A stretch of 64,000 bases of DNA from Paenibacillus_AR mesotrionivorans (lineage in GTDB: Bacteria; Bacillota; Bacilli; Paenibacillales; NBRC-103111), in contig NZ_JBJURJ010000007.1 of assembly GCF_046098205.1 (NCBI RefSeq), positions 124,001-188,000 of the forward strand, read 5' to 3'. A model generated the notes under the pieces. It searched no databases. It was not told the origin of the DNA and worked only from the letters and a program-made list of their open reading frames with translations. A program made the translations under genes and the position numbers. How positions within the stretch are numbered: position 1 is the stretch's first letter; every line of letters starts with the position of its first letter. Shown one piece after another: positions 15,567 through 24,600 of the stretch.

Positions 15567-16853
15567 ATGAAGGATATGTCAGCAGAGGTAGATTGGAACG
15601 CTGTGGAGCAAGAGTTGGTTCTGATGCTGAGGACATTAGTCGGAATAGACACTTCATACGGCCGCCATGGAGAAACTGTGGCGGCCCGTTTTATCCAATC
15701 CCTCCTCAGCATGAATGATCTAGCAGATCAAACACAAATATTTGAACCTGTACCTGGAAAAGGTTCTGTGGTTTGCCGCCTGCCTGGCCAGAATGCAGAC
15801 GAATCACTGCTCCTCCTGTCCCATCTTGATGTGGCTCCGGCACATCATACGTCGGAATGGCTTCACCCCCCCTTCAACGGCGCCTACCGGCACGGTGAAA
15901 TCTGGGGAAGGGGAACGATAGATTGCAAGGGATTAGTGGCTGTTTGGCTAATGCTGATTATTTTATTAAAGCGTAACAGAATTCCTTTGCGACGAGGAGT
16001 TGTATTCGCTGCAACCTCTGATGAGGAATCAGGAGGAAAGTGGGGTATTGACTGGATCCTGAATAACACTGCTGCCTTACAGGGGTGCCGGTATGTGCTA
16101 AACGAAGGCGGAGGCTTTTCCTTCCATCTGAAGGATCAAGATGTGTACACCATTCAATACGCAGAGAAAGGCCACACCATTTTCGAATACATTGTTGAAC
16201 ATCCGTCTCTTCCATTTGCTTCACAGGAGGTATTGGTTCCTCCTCTGAATGGGCAGGCTATCCACCCGCTGATGAAAGCTTCTCTGCGTGCTGGAGGTTT
16301 ACCGGAGATATTGACGACACCTTTATCATACCGCACCAAAGTATTTCTTTTGCGTCATGCCTGCAGGCAATTACCATTGGATATCAATGGTTTATTTCAT
16401 AACTTGCTCCGGATCGACCTCCCGGAACGATTCGATCATCATCATTCAGTGATAAAGATGCATCTCCGTTTATTACCAGGCCAATCGGCGGAAGACATTA
16501 ACCGGATGATAGCTGCAAAGGGGTTGATCCCGGCTTCACTGATTAAAGCCACATCCGTCACCACGGTAACAGAACCTAGCTGCTCTTCAATCGATTCTTC
16601 CTTGTTTCGAATAATTGAGTCCACAATGGTCCGAAATTCCGGACATACTAATACCATGCTCCCTTTCCTTACACCTAGTGCAACCGATAGCCGTTACGTA
16701 CGAGCAAAAGGAATGATTGCATACGGTTTTTTTCCAACCCCTCCTTCGACCGATATCCGTCTGATTCATCAGCCCAACGAGCGTATCCCCGTAAACGATT
16801 TATTATTTTCCTTGAAGAAATTATACGAAATTGTGACCCGGTTTGCGGGTTAA
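15567..16853 (+). CDS. M20-family zinc peptidase/deacylase
   Basis: A 428-residue metallo-aminoacylase or peptidase of the M20 family. All expected metal and catalytic positions are visible in order: SHLDV (His, catalytic Asp), GRGTIDCKG (bridging Asp), TSDEESGG (catalytic and metal Glu), NEGGG (metal Glu), and a terminal RLIHQPNE (metal His). Length is typical. It follows the CPx-ATPase by 12 bases with GAGGGGAA as ribosome site, so it is probably in the same transcript, although a role in metal resistance is not obvious. Substrate unknown. Confidence 0.85.
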   Translation: MKDMSAEVDWNAVEQELVLMLRTLVGIDTSYGRHGETVAARFIQSLLSMNDLADQTQIFEPVPGKGSVVCRLPGQNADESLLLLSHLDVAPAHHTSEWLHPPFNGAYRHGEIWGRGTIDCKGLVAVWLMLIILLKRNRIPLRRGVVFAATSDEESGGKWGIDWILNNTAALQGCRYVLNEGGGFSFHLKDQDVYTIQYAEKGHTIFEYIVEHPSLPFASQEVLVPPLNGQAIHPLMKASLRAGGLPEILTTPLSYRTKVFLLRHACRQLPLDINGLFHNLLRIDLPERFDHHHSVIKMHLRLLPGQSAEDINRMIAAKGLIPASLIKATSVTTVTEPSCSSIDSSLFRIIESTMVRNSGHTNTMLPFLTPSATDSRYVRAKGMIAYGFFPTPPSTDIRLIHQPNERIPVNDLLFSLKKLYEIVTRFAG

Positions 16854-16877
16854 ATAAATCGTAAAGGAGCGGTTAGG

Positions 16878-17054
16878 ATGAAAAAAGAAAGGTCTGCCTC
16901 CAGGGATAGCACATGTGAGAGCTGCAATCGTCCTATTCTGGACCGGTCTGCTCCACACAAAAAGGACAATCACAGAATTTGGGCAATGGTTATCGTGGGT
17001 TTTGTTTTACTCATTTGGGTTCTAGTACGTTGGTTCATGAATTTGACAATGTGA
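16878..17054 (+). CDS. 58-residue CxxC membrane peptide
   Basis: A short gene with AAAGGAG about 8 bases before ATG. The N-terminal half is charged and holds CESC (one zinc-knuckle pair). Residues 37-54 form one hydrophobic span ending in RWFMN. It lies between the M20 peptidase and TraX-like genes on the same strand with short gaps, which supports a real gene in the operon. I do not recognise the family. Confidence 0.6.
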   Translation: MKKERSASRDSTCESCNRPILDRSAPHKKDNHRIWAMVIVGFVLLIWVLVRWFMNLTM

Positions 17055-17092
17055 CATGCCCATTCGCATCAGGAAGAAATGGAGAAGCACGA

Positions 17093-17797
17093 ATGCCCTT
17101 TAAAATCAACATAAGGCTTTCTTCAAACGCCTTTAAGGTCATTGCAATTATTACTATGTTTGCAGATCACTTATCGGTATGGCTTGTTCCGAGGGGTACA
17201 GGCTTGGATCTAGTTCTCCATACATTCGGCAGATTGGCTGCACCCATCATGTGCTACCTCATTGCAGAAGGTTGTGTCCACACTTCAAACGTAAGGAAAT
17301 ATATCACGCGGCTCTTTGGATTTGCAGTTATATCCCATTTTCCCTTTGTTCTGTTCTTTGGTTTAAAGTGGTGGCAAGCGACCAGCGTTATATGGGGATT
17401 GCTGTTAGGACTGATTGCCTTGGCTGTTTGTCTGCGGACCAATCACTCTCTGCTGCGGAAGCTAACAACGGTCATTGTGTGCTGCCTCCTTGCTTGGACG
17501 GCGGATTGGAATTATATTGCTGTTTTGTGGATTGTTTTCTTTGGCATCCTCCGGGATAGATTCCGGTTGCAAATGATTTGTTATTCTGTAATTGGAGTCA
17601 CGTTGTACATTCTTCCCGGGATTCTAAATATGGGGCAAGGGGCAATCTTTCGTTTTGGCATTCTTTTGGCAATTCCATTATTCGCTTTATACAATGGTCA
17701 AAGAGGAAAAAAATCCAATGTGATTAAATGGGGATTTTATATTTTTTACCCGGCACATCTGCTGATTTTATATATTATACGAAGCCTTACCGCTTAA
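17093..17797 (+). CDS. TraX-family polytopic membrane protein
   Basis: A 234-residue membrane protein with about seven hydrophobic segments. It begins with the TraX pattern: AIITMFADHLS, then HTFGRLAAPIMCYLIAEG and a TSNVRKYITRL loop. TraX was named for F-pilin N-acetylation, but homologues are widespread in Gram-positive bacteria without pili and their role there is unknown. Start at 17093 follows GGAGAA by 8 bases; the frame is open back to 16979 but overlaps the small CxxC gene. Co-directional with its neighbours. Confidence 0.8.
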   Translation: MPFKINIRLSSNAFKVIAIITMFADHLSVWLVPRGTGLDLVLHTFGRLAAPIMCYLIAEGCVHTSNVRKYITRLFGFAVISHFPFVLFFGLKWWQATSVIWGLLLGLIALAVCLRTNHSLLRKLTTVIVCCLLAWTADWNYIAVLWIVFFGILRDRFRLQMICYSVIGVTLYILPGILNMGQGAIFRFGILLAIPLFALYNGQRGKKSNVIKWGFYIFYPAHLLILYIIRSLTA

Positions 17798-17807
17798 GGA
17801 GAGTGTC

Positions 17808-18989
17808 ATGCCAAGGTGTAATTTGCAAAGAAATACCTGCTTGATGTCCGTTTTGGTCTTCGTGCTTTTGATATCGGGGTGTACTGGGAGCGGAATGAAT
17901 ACGTCTGGCCAAATTGATGACAGCAATTATTTCCATGACAGCAACGAAAATGATCCAGGCCCTGCTGCTCCTCAACAACAAGTTCCCCCAGAAATAAAGG
18001 CAGCTAAGCGTTATGAAGGAGGTTTGGAGCTCCCGGTTGCCGGTTCCACGGGATACGCTTCGATTTCATTGCAATTAATGGAATCGGCTGATTCGGGTTC
18101 TAGGGTCCTTAGAGCTGTGGAGGCAGGAACAGCCTTTGAAGTAATCAGGGAAGAGGGAGAATGGTGGTTGGTCAACCGGGAGGGGTTTACCGGATGGCTG
18201 TTGCATAAGTATTGCCTGATTAACCTTCCGGATGTGATTCCATCCATTATTTATGATAACACGAATACGTACTCATCCAGGTTTGCCTCATCCGGGAAAG
18301 AGATACCTGGGATTTCTAACAAATCCCTATATTCAGGCAAAACGTACAACACCCGTCTGGACAGGGAAGAGTATCTGATGCCGGTGCTTTACACGATGTC
18401 TAAAAAAATTTATGAAGCTCAAAAGCTTGCATTATCAGAAGGAAACTCCTTAAAGATATACGAGGGATTCCGGCCTTATTCCGTCCAATTGGCAGTGGGA
18501 CAGGGCTTAACGGACCTGGCCAATAAAGATAAAACAGTAATGGCCGGAATTAATGCTCCGCCATGGGGGATTTCCTGGTTTATTGTCAAAGGTGTGTCCA
18601 ACCACCAAGTGGGATACGCAATTGATGTGGGGTTAGTCAAAGTAAACGAAGGGAAGGAAATAACGGTTGGCCCGTATACGGTTCCATTGATAACCGATTA
18701 CTTGGAATATACGATGCCATCGCCTATTCATGAATTAAGCGGGGCCTCAGCTGCATTTCGTACACCAGTCAATTCAATGTCGCCAACAGCATGGAAAAAT
18801 GCCGCCTTTGCCCAAACAATGAATGACTCCGCTAAGAAGCTGCAATTTTATTGTACGGAAGCTAAGTTAACTCCTTTAGCATCGGAGTGGTGGCACTTCA
18901 ATGACCTGGAGGCGAAGGATGAGGTAGCGGGGAAAGCGGGCAATGGGAAATTTGCATTGACGGACTGCTTAAGTTCTCTTCCTGGGTAG
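17808..18989 (+). CDS. Lipoprotein with SH3-like domain and M15 (VanY/VanX-like) peptidase domain
   Basis: Predicted surface D,D-peptidase or dipeptidase. A lipobox (LISGC) ends a signal peptide at about residue 25. An SH3b-like domain follows (about 65-145, with GEWWLVNREGFTGWL), then an M15-type domain with YEGFRPYSVQ, NHQVGYAIDVG and EWWHFND, which carry the zinc His/Asp/His and catalytic Glu. These enzymes trim the D-alanyl end of peptidoglycan precursors or fragments. It is the last gene of the block and is followed by ssrA-type repeat A2. The link to metal efflux is unclear; it may simply be cargo. Confidence 0.85.
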   Translation: MPRCNLQRNTCLMSVLVFVLLISGCTGSGMNTSGQIDDSNYFHDSNENDPGPAAPQQQVPPEIKAAKRYEGGLELPVAGSTGYASISLQLMESADSGSRVLRAVEAGTAFEVIREEGEWWLVNREGFTGWLLHKYCLINLPDVIPSIIYDNTNTYSSRFASSGKEIPGISNKSLYSGKTYNTRLDREEYLMPVLYTMSKKIYEAQKLALSEGNSLKIYEGFRPYSVQLAVGQGLTDLANKDKTVMAGINAPPWGISWFIVKGVSNHQVGYAIDVGLVKVNEGKEITVGPYTVPLITDYLEYTMPSPIHELSGASAAFRTPVNSMSPTAWKNAAFAQTMNDSAKKLQFYCTEAKLTPLASEWWHFNDLEAKDEVAGKAGNGKFALTDCLSSLPG

Positions 18990-19076
18990 CCCTATTTTTT
19001 ATACTGGAATGACTATCAAGCGTACTTAATGTCAGAAATAGTGCTTCCGGCAACAGCATTAGAGGAGTTGAAATTT

Positions 19077-19187
19077 TTCCGTACTTTCTGGGTACCGATG
19101 CCCCTCGGCTCCACTTCCCTGTCCGAAAATATCGGACAGGACCAAGAAAAGACACATCCTCTAATAACAGAGAATGTGTCTTTTTTA
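19077..19187. repeat. ssrA-type attachment-site repeat, class I (copy A2)
   Basis: Same unit as A1: a 37-base segment ending CCCCTCGGCTCCA (to 19113), the CCTGTCCGA/TCGGACAGG hairpin, and the terminator hairpin with AAGACACAT and ATGTGTCTT-T-run. It separates the metal block from the arsenic block. The 8.7 kb between A1 and A2 is thus flanked by direct repeats. Confidence 0.75.
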
Positions 19188-19460
19188 TTTGAATTGTGCC
19201 CCCAGAAAATGGAGGCTTCTGCGTGCAGTTACAAAATATTTGTGTAATCTCTTCCTTGAAAAGATTGTAAAATGCAGGACTTCCAAGCTTTATTTATATT
19301 TTAAACAGAAAATATAGACATGCATTGATATAATATAAGGGTATTCCTGGGTTCTAGTTCTTCTCTACAGTGGGATGTCTAACGACGGAATAACTGCTTT
19401 TCAAGGTTATACTTCTGCAGAGAATTAGATCTGTAAACTGATTCTTACCTTTACAAAATA

Positions 19461-19508
19461 TTAACACAAACTGCGTATAAAATATAATCAATTAATTATA
19501 TAATGATT
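19461..19508 (+). promoter_or_regulatory. ars operon promoter with putative ArsR operator
   Basis: TTAACA (19461-19466), 16 bases, then TATAAT (19483-19488). An inverted repeat AATCA (19486-19490) and TGATT (19504-19508) overlaps and follows the -10 box, a layout usual for ArsR/SmtB operators. The region 19188-19460 shows no gene. Confidence 0.6.
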
Positions 19509-19533
19509 TACAAATATGAAGGAGCGTGAGAAA

Positions 19534-19962
19534 ATGAAGAAGCCAATTCGCCTTTATTTCATTTGTATTGAGAACAGATGCCGTAGTCAGATTGCTGAAG
19601 CCTATGCCAAACAACTAGGTAAAGATCATGTTATTGTAGAAAGTGCAGGTTTAAAGGAAAGTGAGATACACCCCTACACTGTTGAAGTTATGAAGGAAGT
19701 AGGAATCAATATTTCTTCAGCTGTATCCAAGCGGATTGACATGAAAGTCTTTATTCAATCCAATATTATTGTGAAGTTGTGTCAGCAGACCAATGAAAAA
19801 TGCCCGGTGGTTCCATTCGGAGTTCAAAGTGTTCAGTGGAATATCCCTGATCCGTTGCAAGGTGAAGAGGATAGTCTGGACAACGTCCGTGCTAGCCGCG
19901 ATGTAATCAAAAGTAAAGTGATGGAGTTGTTAAGAAATCTTGATGTTCCATTGTACGAATGA
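19534..19962 (+). CDS. ArsC-like low-molecular-weight phosphatase-type arsenate reductase (first copy)
   Basis: A protein of 142 residues with the arsenate-reductase/LMW-phosphatase loop CIENRCRSQ (CX5R) near the N-terminus and a second cysteine pair KLCQQTNEKCP near residue 90, as in thioredoxin-coupled ArsC. It is more divergent than the second copy at 21428, where the loop reads CTGNSCRSQ. Start at 19534 is set by AAGGAG 9 bases upstream; a nearby ATG at 19516 overlaps that site. It leads an operon with arsR, acr3, arsC, arsD and arsA. Whether it reduces arsenate, a related oxyanion, or acts as a phosphatase is not decided by sequence alone. Confidence 0.75.
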   Translation: MKKPIRLYFICIENRCRSQIAEAYAKQLGKDHVIVESAGLKESEIHPYTVEVMKEVGINISSAVSKRIDMKVFIQSNIIVKLCQQTNEKCPVVPFGVQSVQWNIPDPLQGEEDSLDNVRASRDVIKSKVMELLRNLDVPLYE

Positions 19963-19973
19963 GGGGTGATTAA

Positions 19974-20297
19974 ATGCTGTCTATAGAAAAACTTGCTGAT
20001 GAATTGAAGCTGGCAGGTGATAAAACCAGACTAACGATTTTGTTATATTTGCTTGAACGGGAATGCTGTGTCTGTGATCTTGCAGAGCTGCTTCAAACCA
20101 GCCAACCCAATGTAAGCCAACATATGCGCAAGCTGAAGGATGGCGGGCTGGTAAAGGAATCCCGCAAGGGGCAGTGGATATACTATTCCTTGAATATGGA
20201 GAGTAAGCCGTATCTCCTTGAACTGTTGCGCTTGCTTCCTTCCCAAAAGGAAAAATTGGATCAGGCAGGTATCGGTAATGCTGATCGCTGCCAGTAA
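19974..20297 (+). CDS. arsR: ArsR-family arsenite-responsive repressor
   Basis: A 107-residue winged-helix repressor. The arsenite-sensing motif ECCVCDL is present (family ELCVCDL with an extra vicinal cysteine), followed by the recognition helix TSQPNVSQHMRKLKD and wing residues. It is expected to bind the ars promoter upstream of the first gene and release on As(III) or Sb(III). Eleven bases separate it from the preceding reductase gene. Confidence 0.9.
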   Translation: MLSIEKLADELKLAGDKTRLTILLYLLERECCVCDLAELLQTSQPNVSQHMRKLKDGGLVKESRKGQWIYYSLNMESKPYLLELLRLLPSQKEKLDQAGIGNADRCQ

Positions 20298-20337
20298 AAA
20301 AAGCTGTGGTTACTACAAAGAATGATAAGGAGTGACA

Positions 20338-21402
20338 GTGTTGGTAGATCCCAGTAAAAAAAGGCTATCCTTCTTGGATCGTTATTTAACCTTATGGATT
20401 TTTATTGCAATGGCTGTCGGTATATTGCTCAGCTATATTTCCCCCGGTTTTGTGGACGTTTTGGACCGCTTCCAAGCGGGAACCACCTCTTGGCCTATTG
20501 CCATTGGACTGATTCTGATGATGTATCCTCCTCTTGCAAAAGTGCGTTATGAGGAATTAGGAAAAGTATTCCGTGATTGGCGCGTGTTGTTGTTATCACT
20601 CGTTCAGAATTGGATTATCGGCCCGATTCTTATGTTCGTGTTAGCGATTGTATTTTTGAATGGATACCCGGAATATATGGTTGGGCTCATCATGATCGGG
20701 TTAGCCCGATGTATTGCCATGGTTATTGTTTGGAATGACTTGTGCAAAGGTGATACAGAATATGCGGCCGGTCTTGTTGCATTCAATTCTATCTTTCAGG
20801 TATTGTTTTACTCCGTTTATGCCTACGTATTTGTGACTGTTCTTCCCGGATGGTTTGGCTTGGAGGGAATGTCTATATCCATTACCATCGGAGAAGTGGG
20901 ACAGAGCGTATTAATCTACTTAGGTATTCCATTCTTTGCTGGAATGCTCACACGGATCATTCTTGTGAAGATGAAAGGGCGAGACTGGTTCGAAAAAGTG
21001 TTTATTCCAAAGATCAGTCCCATTACCCTGATTGCACTTTTATTTACGATTATTGTCATGTTCTCGCTTAAGGGAAATACGATAGTCGAATTGCCCTTTG
21101 ATGCCATTCGGATTGCAATCCCGTTATTGATCTATTTTGTCGTGATGTTCCTGATTTCATTCTATATGGGTAAGCGAGCAGGTGCAGGTTATCCTGTAAC
21201 TTCCACCCTTGCTTTCACAGCAGCAAGCAATAATTTTGAGTTGGCAATTGCAGTAGCCGTAGGTGTGTTCGGTATTCATTCCGGAGCAGCCTTCGCCGCG
21301 GTAATCGGACCATTGGTGGAAGTGCCGGTGATGATTGCACTCGTCAATGTGGCCCTGCGATTCCAACGCAAATATTTTCAGAATAAAACCATTCAAAACT
21401 AA
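20338..21402 (+). CDS. acr3: ACR3-family arsenite efflux transporter
   Basis: An inner-membrane arsenite exporter of about 354 residues with ten hydrophobic segments. Family landmarks: SFLDRYLTLWIFIAM near the start, GLARCIAMVIVWNDL carrying the conserved essential cysteine, and ASNNFELAIAVAVG. AAGGAG (20327-20332) overlaps the GTG at 20332, so initiation at GTG 20338 or TTG 20341 is likelier. Lies between arsR and arsC in the operon. Confidence 0.92.
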   Translation: MLVDPSKKRLSFLDRYLTLWIFIAMAVGILLSYISPGFVDVLDRFQAGTTSWPIAIGLILMMYPPLAKVRYEELGKVFRDWRVLLLSLVQNWIIGPILMFVLAIVFLNGYPEYMVGLIMIGLARCIAMVIVWNDLCKGDTEYAAGLVAFNSIFQVLFYSVYAYVFVTVLPGWFGLEGMSISITIGEVGQSVLIYLGIPFFAGMLTRIILVKMKGRDWFEKVFIPKISPITLIALLFTIIVMFSLKGNTIVELPFDAIRIAIPLLIYFVVMFLISFYMGKRAGAGYPVTSTLAFTAASNNFELAIAVAVGVFGIHSGAAFAAVIGPLVEVPVMIALVNVALRFQRKYFQNKTIQN

Positions 21403-21427
21403 TTTCTTATAAAAGGAGAACTTACAC

Positions 21428-21853
21428 ATGGAAAACAAAAAGCTGGTTTACTTTCTTTGCACCGGTAATTCTTGCCGCAGTCAAATTGCTGATGGATTTC
21501 TGAAGGCACTCGGAAGCGAAAAATATGAAGTGAAAAGCGCAGGTTTGGAAGCTCATGGCTTGAACCCCCGTGCCGTTCAGGTCATGCAAGAAGCCGGCGT
21601 AGATATTAGCTCCCATACGTCCAATGTAATCGATCCTGATATTCTAAACCGGGCAGACTATGTTATTACACTCTGTGGACATGCGGATGAGCATTGTCCT
21701 GTTATTTCCAATAAGAATGTAGTGAAGTGGCATTGGGGCTTTGATGATCCAGCCAAAGCAACAGGCACGGAAGAAGAGATCATGGCCAAATTTAGGGAAG
21801 TGCGGGATGCTGTAAAAGCACGGATTGAAACCTTTGTGGCAGAAGGACAATAA
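21428..21853 (+). CDS. arsC: Thioredoxin-coupled arsenate reductase
   Basis: A 141-residue cytoplasmic enzyme that reduces As(V) to As(III). It has the nucleophile loop CTGNSCRSQ (residues 11-19) and the redox pair TLCGHADEHCP near 82-89, the classical Bacillus/Staphylococcus pI258 type using thioredoxin. Ribosome site AAAGGAG sits 9-10 bases before ATG. It follows acr3 by 25 bases and precedes arsD. Confidence 0.93.
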   Translation: MENKKLVYFLCTGNSCRSQIADGFLKALGSEKYEVKSAGLEAHGLNPRAVQVMQEAGVDISSHTSNVIDPDILNRADYVITLCGHADEHCPVISNKNVVKWHWGFDDPAKATGTEEEIMAKFREVRDAVKARIETFVAEGQ

Positions 21854-21877
21854 TGTGACTCCTGGAGGGAACATGAG

Positions 21878-22279
21878 ATGAGGCAAATTGATATTTATGA
21901 TCCTGCGATGTGTTGTTCAACCGGGGTTTGCGGTCCGGCAGTAGATCAGAAGCTGATTCAAGCAGCGGCAGACCTGGACAGCTTAAAGAAGCAGGGAATC
22001 AAGGTGAATCGCTATAACCTGGCACAAGATCTGGATGCCTTTGCCGGTAATGATACGATAAAAGCTTTACTGGCAGCACAAGGCGTAGATGTGCTTCCCG
22101 TCACTATCGTAAATGGGGAGATCTGCAAGCAGGGGGAGTATGCTTCTCTGGATGAGCTCACCTCTTGGTTAGGTAATGAGAGGCTTCCGACAACTGTGAA
22201 ACGCTCCTTCATCAAATCAATTGAAGTAACAACGGGTAACGGAAGCTGCTGTGGTGGCTCCGGAAGCTCTTGCTGTTAG
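21878..22279 (+). CDS. arsD: ArsD arsenic metallochaperone
   Basis: A 133-residue metallochaperone that hands As(III) to ArsA. N-terminal MCCSTGVCG gives the three functional cysteines (Cys12, 13, 18), and the C-terminus carries further vicinal pairs (SCCGG, SSCC) as in full-length ArsD. The fold-typical LPVTIVNGEI strand is visible. It overlaps no gene and lies 10 bases before arsA, with GGAGGG as ribosome site. Confidence 0.92.
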   Translation: MRQIDIYDPAMCCSTGVCGPAVDQKLIQAAADLDSLKKQGIKVNRYNLAQDLDAFAGNDTIKALLAAQGVDVLPVTIVNGEICKQGEYASLDELTSWLGNERLPTTVKRSFIKSIEVTTGNGSCCGGSGSSCC

Positions 22280-22289
22280 GTGAATGTGG

Positions 22290-24062
22290 ATGAACGAGCA
22301 AACGCAGTTTGATCCTGTTGCTCTGCAGACCAAGTTCATATTCTTTACCGGCAAAGGCGGTGTAGGGAAAACTTCACTTGCCAGCGCAACCGCTGTGCGA
22401 TTAGCGGAGTCTGGAAAGCGAGTGCTGATTATCAGCACAGACCCAGCCTCCAATCTGGACGATGTTTTTGAGCAGAGGTTAGCTGCTGACCCAGTAGCTA
22501 TAACAGGAGCACCCGGTTTGTTTGCCGCTAACCTGGATCCGGAAGAAGCAGCACGAGCATACCGTGAATGCGTGATTGCCCCTTATCGAAATATCCTGCC
22601 GGAATCGGCAATCAGGAGCATTGAAGAGCAATTATCCGGAGCCTGTACGGTAGAGATTGCTGCTTTTGACGAGTTTGCTAAGCTTCTGGCTGCTTCCGAG
22701 GTAAAGGGGAGTTGTTATGACCATATTGTATTAGATACGGCTCCTACAGGCCATACCTTGCGCTTGCTGAACCTTCCTATGGCGTGGACCGGTTATCTGG
22801 AGGAGCATACAAATGGAGCCTCCTGCTTGGGACCGCTATCAGGGCTAGGCGGGAAAAAGGATCTGTATGCTCAAACCGTTTCCGCATTGGCAGATCCTTT
22901 GCAAACGACTCTGGTGTTGGTTGCCAGACCAGACCGGGCAGCTCTTGTGGAAGCCGCGCGTGCAGCCGATGAGCTTTTGCAAATCGGTATTGCTAATCAA
23001 CAAGTGGTTATTAATGGCGTGCTTGATAATCCAGGAGATGATCTTGCCGCAAAGTCCTATAGAAGCCGTCAAGATCTGGCTTTAGCTCTAATGCCACCCT
23101 TATTGTCCCAATTGCCGACCTATCGGATGACACTTCACCCGCACGGCCTCATTGGTGTAGGGGCGTTAAAACAGATGTTCCAGCCGGTTATCCCGTCCTC
23201 AGTCAGAGCTCCGCAGCCTCCTTATGATCTGGATGGTGCTGGCCTGCATTCGGTGGTTGAGGATTTGATGAAAAAGGGCCGGGGAATCGTCATGACGATG
23301 GGAAAAGGCGGCGTAGGAAAAACAACAATGGCCGCGGCGATTGCACTCGGGTTAGCAGAGAAGGGAGTACGGGTTCATTTATCGACGACAGACCCAGCCG
23401 CGCATCTCCTCTCCGCATTAGGAGGAGACCAGCAGGTAGAGCATCTAACGGTTAGTCGTATAGAACCAAAGTCGGTCACGGAACAATACAGGAATAAAAT
23501 GATTGCGGAAAACAAAGAACGTTTAGACCAAGAAGGATTAGATCTTCTGGCCGAGGATTTATCATCACCCTGCACCGAGGAAATCGCGGTTTTTCAAGCC
23601 TTTGCTGAAGTTGTATCAAAAGCTGATCAAAGCTTTGTTGTATTAGATACAGCTCCTACGGGCCATACGTTGTTATTACTTGATGCTGCGGAAGCCTATC
23701 ATCGGGAAATGCAAAGGGCAACTGGCGATATCCCTATTCACGTACGCCAGCTTTTGCCGCGTCTGCGGAATCCGGAGGAGACTGTGGTTGTTCTTGTAAC
23801 ACTCCCGGAAGCGACACCCGTATTGGAAGCAGAACGGTTGCAAGAGGACTTGCGGAGGGCCGGTATCATACCTCAATGGTGGATTATCAACCAATGCTGG
23901 TTGCCTGTAGCTACGACACAGCCCGTCTTAACTCAACGTGCTCAAGCGGAGAGAGAATGGGTGGAGTATGTAAGACGGATTGCCAGTCAAGAAGTGATGA
24001 TTCCGTGGCAGGTGGAAGAGCCGGTGGGTGTTGAACGGCTCCTACGGTTGACTCATTCTTAA
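22290..24062 (+). CDS. arsA: ArsA arsenite-stimulated ATPase (two-domain)
   Basis: A two-domain ATPase of about 590 residues that energises arsenite efflux. Each half has a deviant Walker A (GKGGVGKTS near residue 19, GKGGVGKTT near 335) and a signal DTAPTGHTL. Metal-site cysteines occur in both halves (GACTVEI; SPCTEEI). Together with Acr3 it would form an ArsA-powered pump, a combination found in several Firmicutes. Two in-frame ATGs lie 6 bases apart (22284, 22290); the second has better spacing to AGGTG. Confidence 0.93.
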   Translation: MNEQTQFDPVALQTKFIFFTGKGGVGKTSLASATAVRLAESGKRVLIISTDPASNLDDVFEQRLAADPVAITGAPGLFAANLDPEEAARAYRECVIAPYRNILPESAIRSIEEQLSGACTVEIAAFDEFAKLLAASEVKGSCYDHIVLDTAPTGHTLRLLNLPMAWTGYLEEHTNGASCLGPLSGLGGKKDLYAQTVSALADPLQTTLVLVARPDRAALVEAARAADELLQIGIANQQVVINGVLDNPGDDLAAKSYRSRQDLALALMPPLLSQLPTYRMTLHPHGLIGVGALKQMFQPVIPSSVRAPQPPYDLDGAGLHSVVEDLMKKGRGIVMTMGKGGVGKTTMAAAIALGLAEKGVRVHLSTTDPAAHLLSALGGDQQVEHLTVSRIEPKSVTEQYRNKMIAENKERLDQEGLDLLAEDLSSPCTEEIAVFQAFAEVVSKADQSFVVLDTAPTGHTLLLLDAAEAYHREMQRATGDIPIHVRQLLPRLRNPEETVVVLVTLPEATPVLEAERLQEDLRRAGIIPQWWIINQCWLPVATTQPVLTQRAQAEREWVEYVRRIASQEVMIPWQVEEPVGVERLLRLTHS

Positions 24063-24083
24063 TGTAAAACAAAGGAGCGTATC

Positions 24084-24518
24084 ATGAATCATTCGTATCA
24101 TATGTTAGTGGAGAATAGCATTTATTTTGGCGGGGCAAAAGATGTTCAAGACATGATTGAGCAGGAAGGAGTAGAAGTAGTCGTCGATCTTCGCGAGGAA
24201 GCAGAGGGATGTGCTTATCCGAAGCCAGGAGTGGTGTGGATTCAGGTGCCGCTTGGAGACGAGGCTGAAGAGCCACAGGCTGAGCTTTTTAAACAGGCGA
24301 TCGCCCATGTTGTGGGAGCTCATAAAGAAGGAAAGAAGGTTGCTTTTCATTGTGGTGGAGGAAAAGGGAGAACCGGCGCGGTGGCCGTTGGAACGTTAAT
24401 GGAGTTGGAAATGGCTAACTCATTAGAAGAAGCTGAACAAAAAGCAAAAGCCATTCGACCGATTATATCGGTAAAGCCCGCCCAATGGGAAGCGTTGCAG
24501 AGTATATACAAAAAGTAA
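24084..24518 (+). CDS. Dual-specificity-type phosphatase in the ars operon
   Basis: A 144-residue protein with the cysteine phosphatase loop HCGGGKGRTG (HCX5R) near residue 90 and a VVVDLREEAEG strand typical of dual-specificity phosphatases. Related proteins are seen at the ends of Bacillales ars operons, but their part in arsenic resistance is not settled; the loop could act on arsenate as well as phosphate. AAAGGAG precedes ATG. It is the last gene before a terminator. Confidence 0.75.
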   Translation: MNHSYHMLVENSIYFGGAKDVQDMIEQEGVEVVVDLREEAEGCAYPKPGVVWIQVPLGDEAEEPQAELFKQAIAHVVGAHKEGKKVAFHCGGGKGRTGAVAVGTLMELEMANSLEEAEQKAKAIRPIISVKPAQWEALQSIYKK

Positions 24519-24551
24519 TGCTGGAATTTAAGATTCAATAAAGAAGGTAAT

Positions 24552-24595
24552 AGGGATGTATGTGTTGCAGGAAACCGACACAAGCATCCCTTTTA
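24552..24595. terminator. Terminator between the ars operon and the CLC-type gene
   Basis: AGGGATG pairs with CATCCCT, with an inner stem TGTGTTG/CGACACA, followed by TTTT. It separates two convergent transcripts. Confidence 0.7.
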
Positions 24596-24600
24596 ACGAT

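Noticed and set aside
19534..24518. Whole window as a prophage
   Set aside because: No capsid, terminase, portal or tail genes are seen anywhere; the only phage-like gene is the integrase relic.
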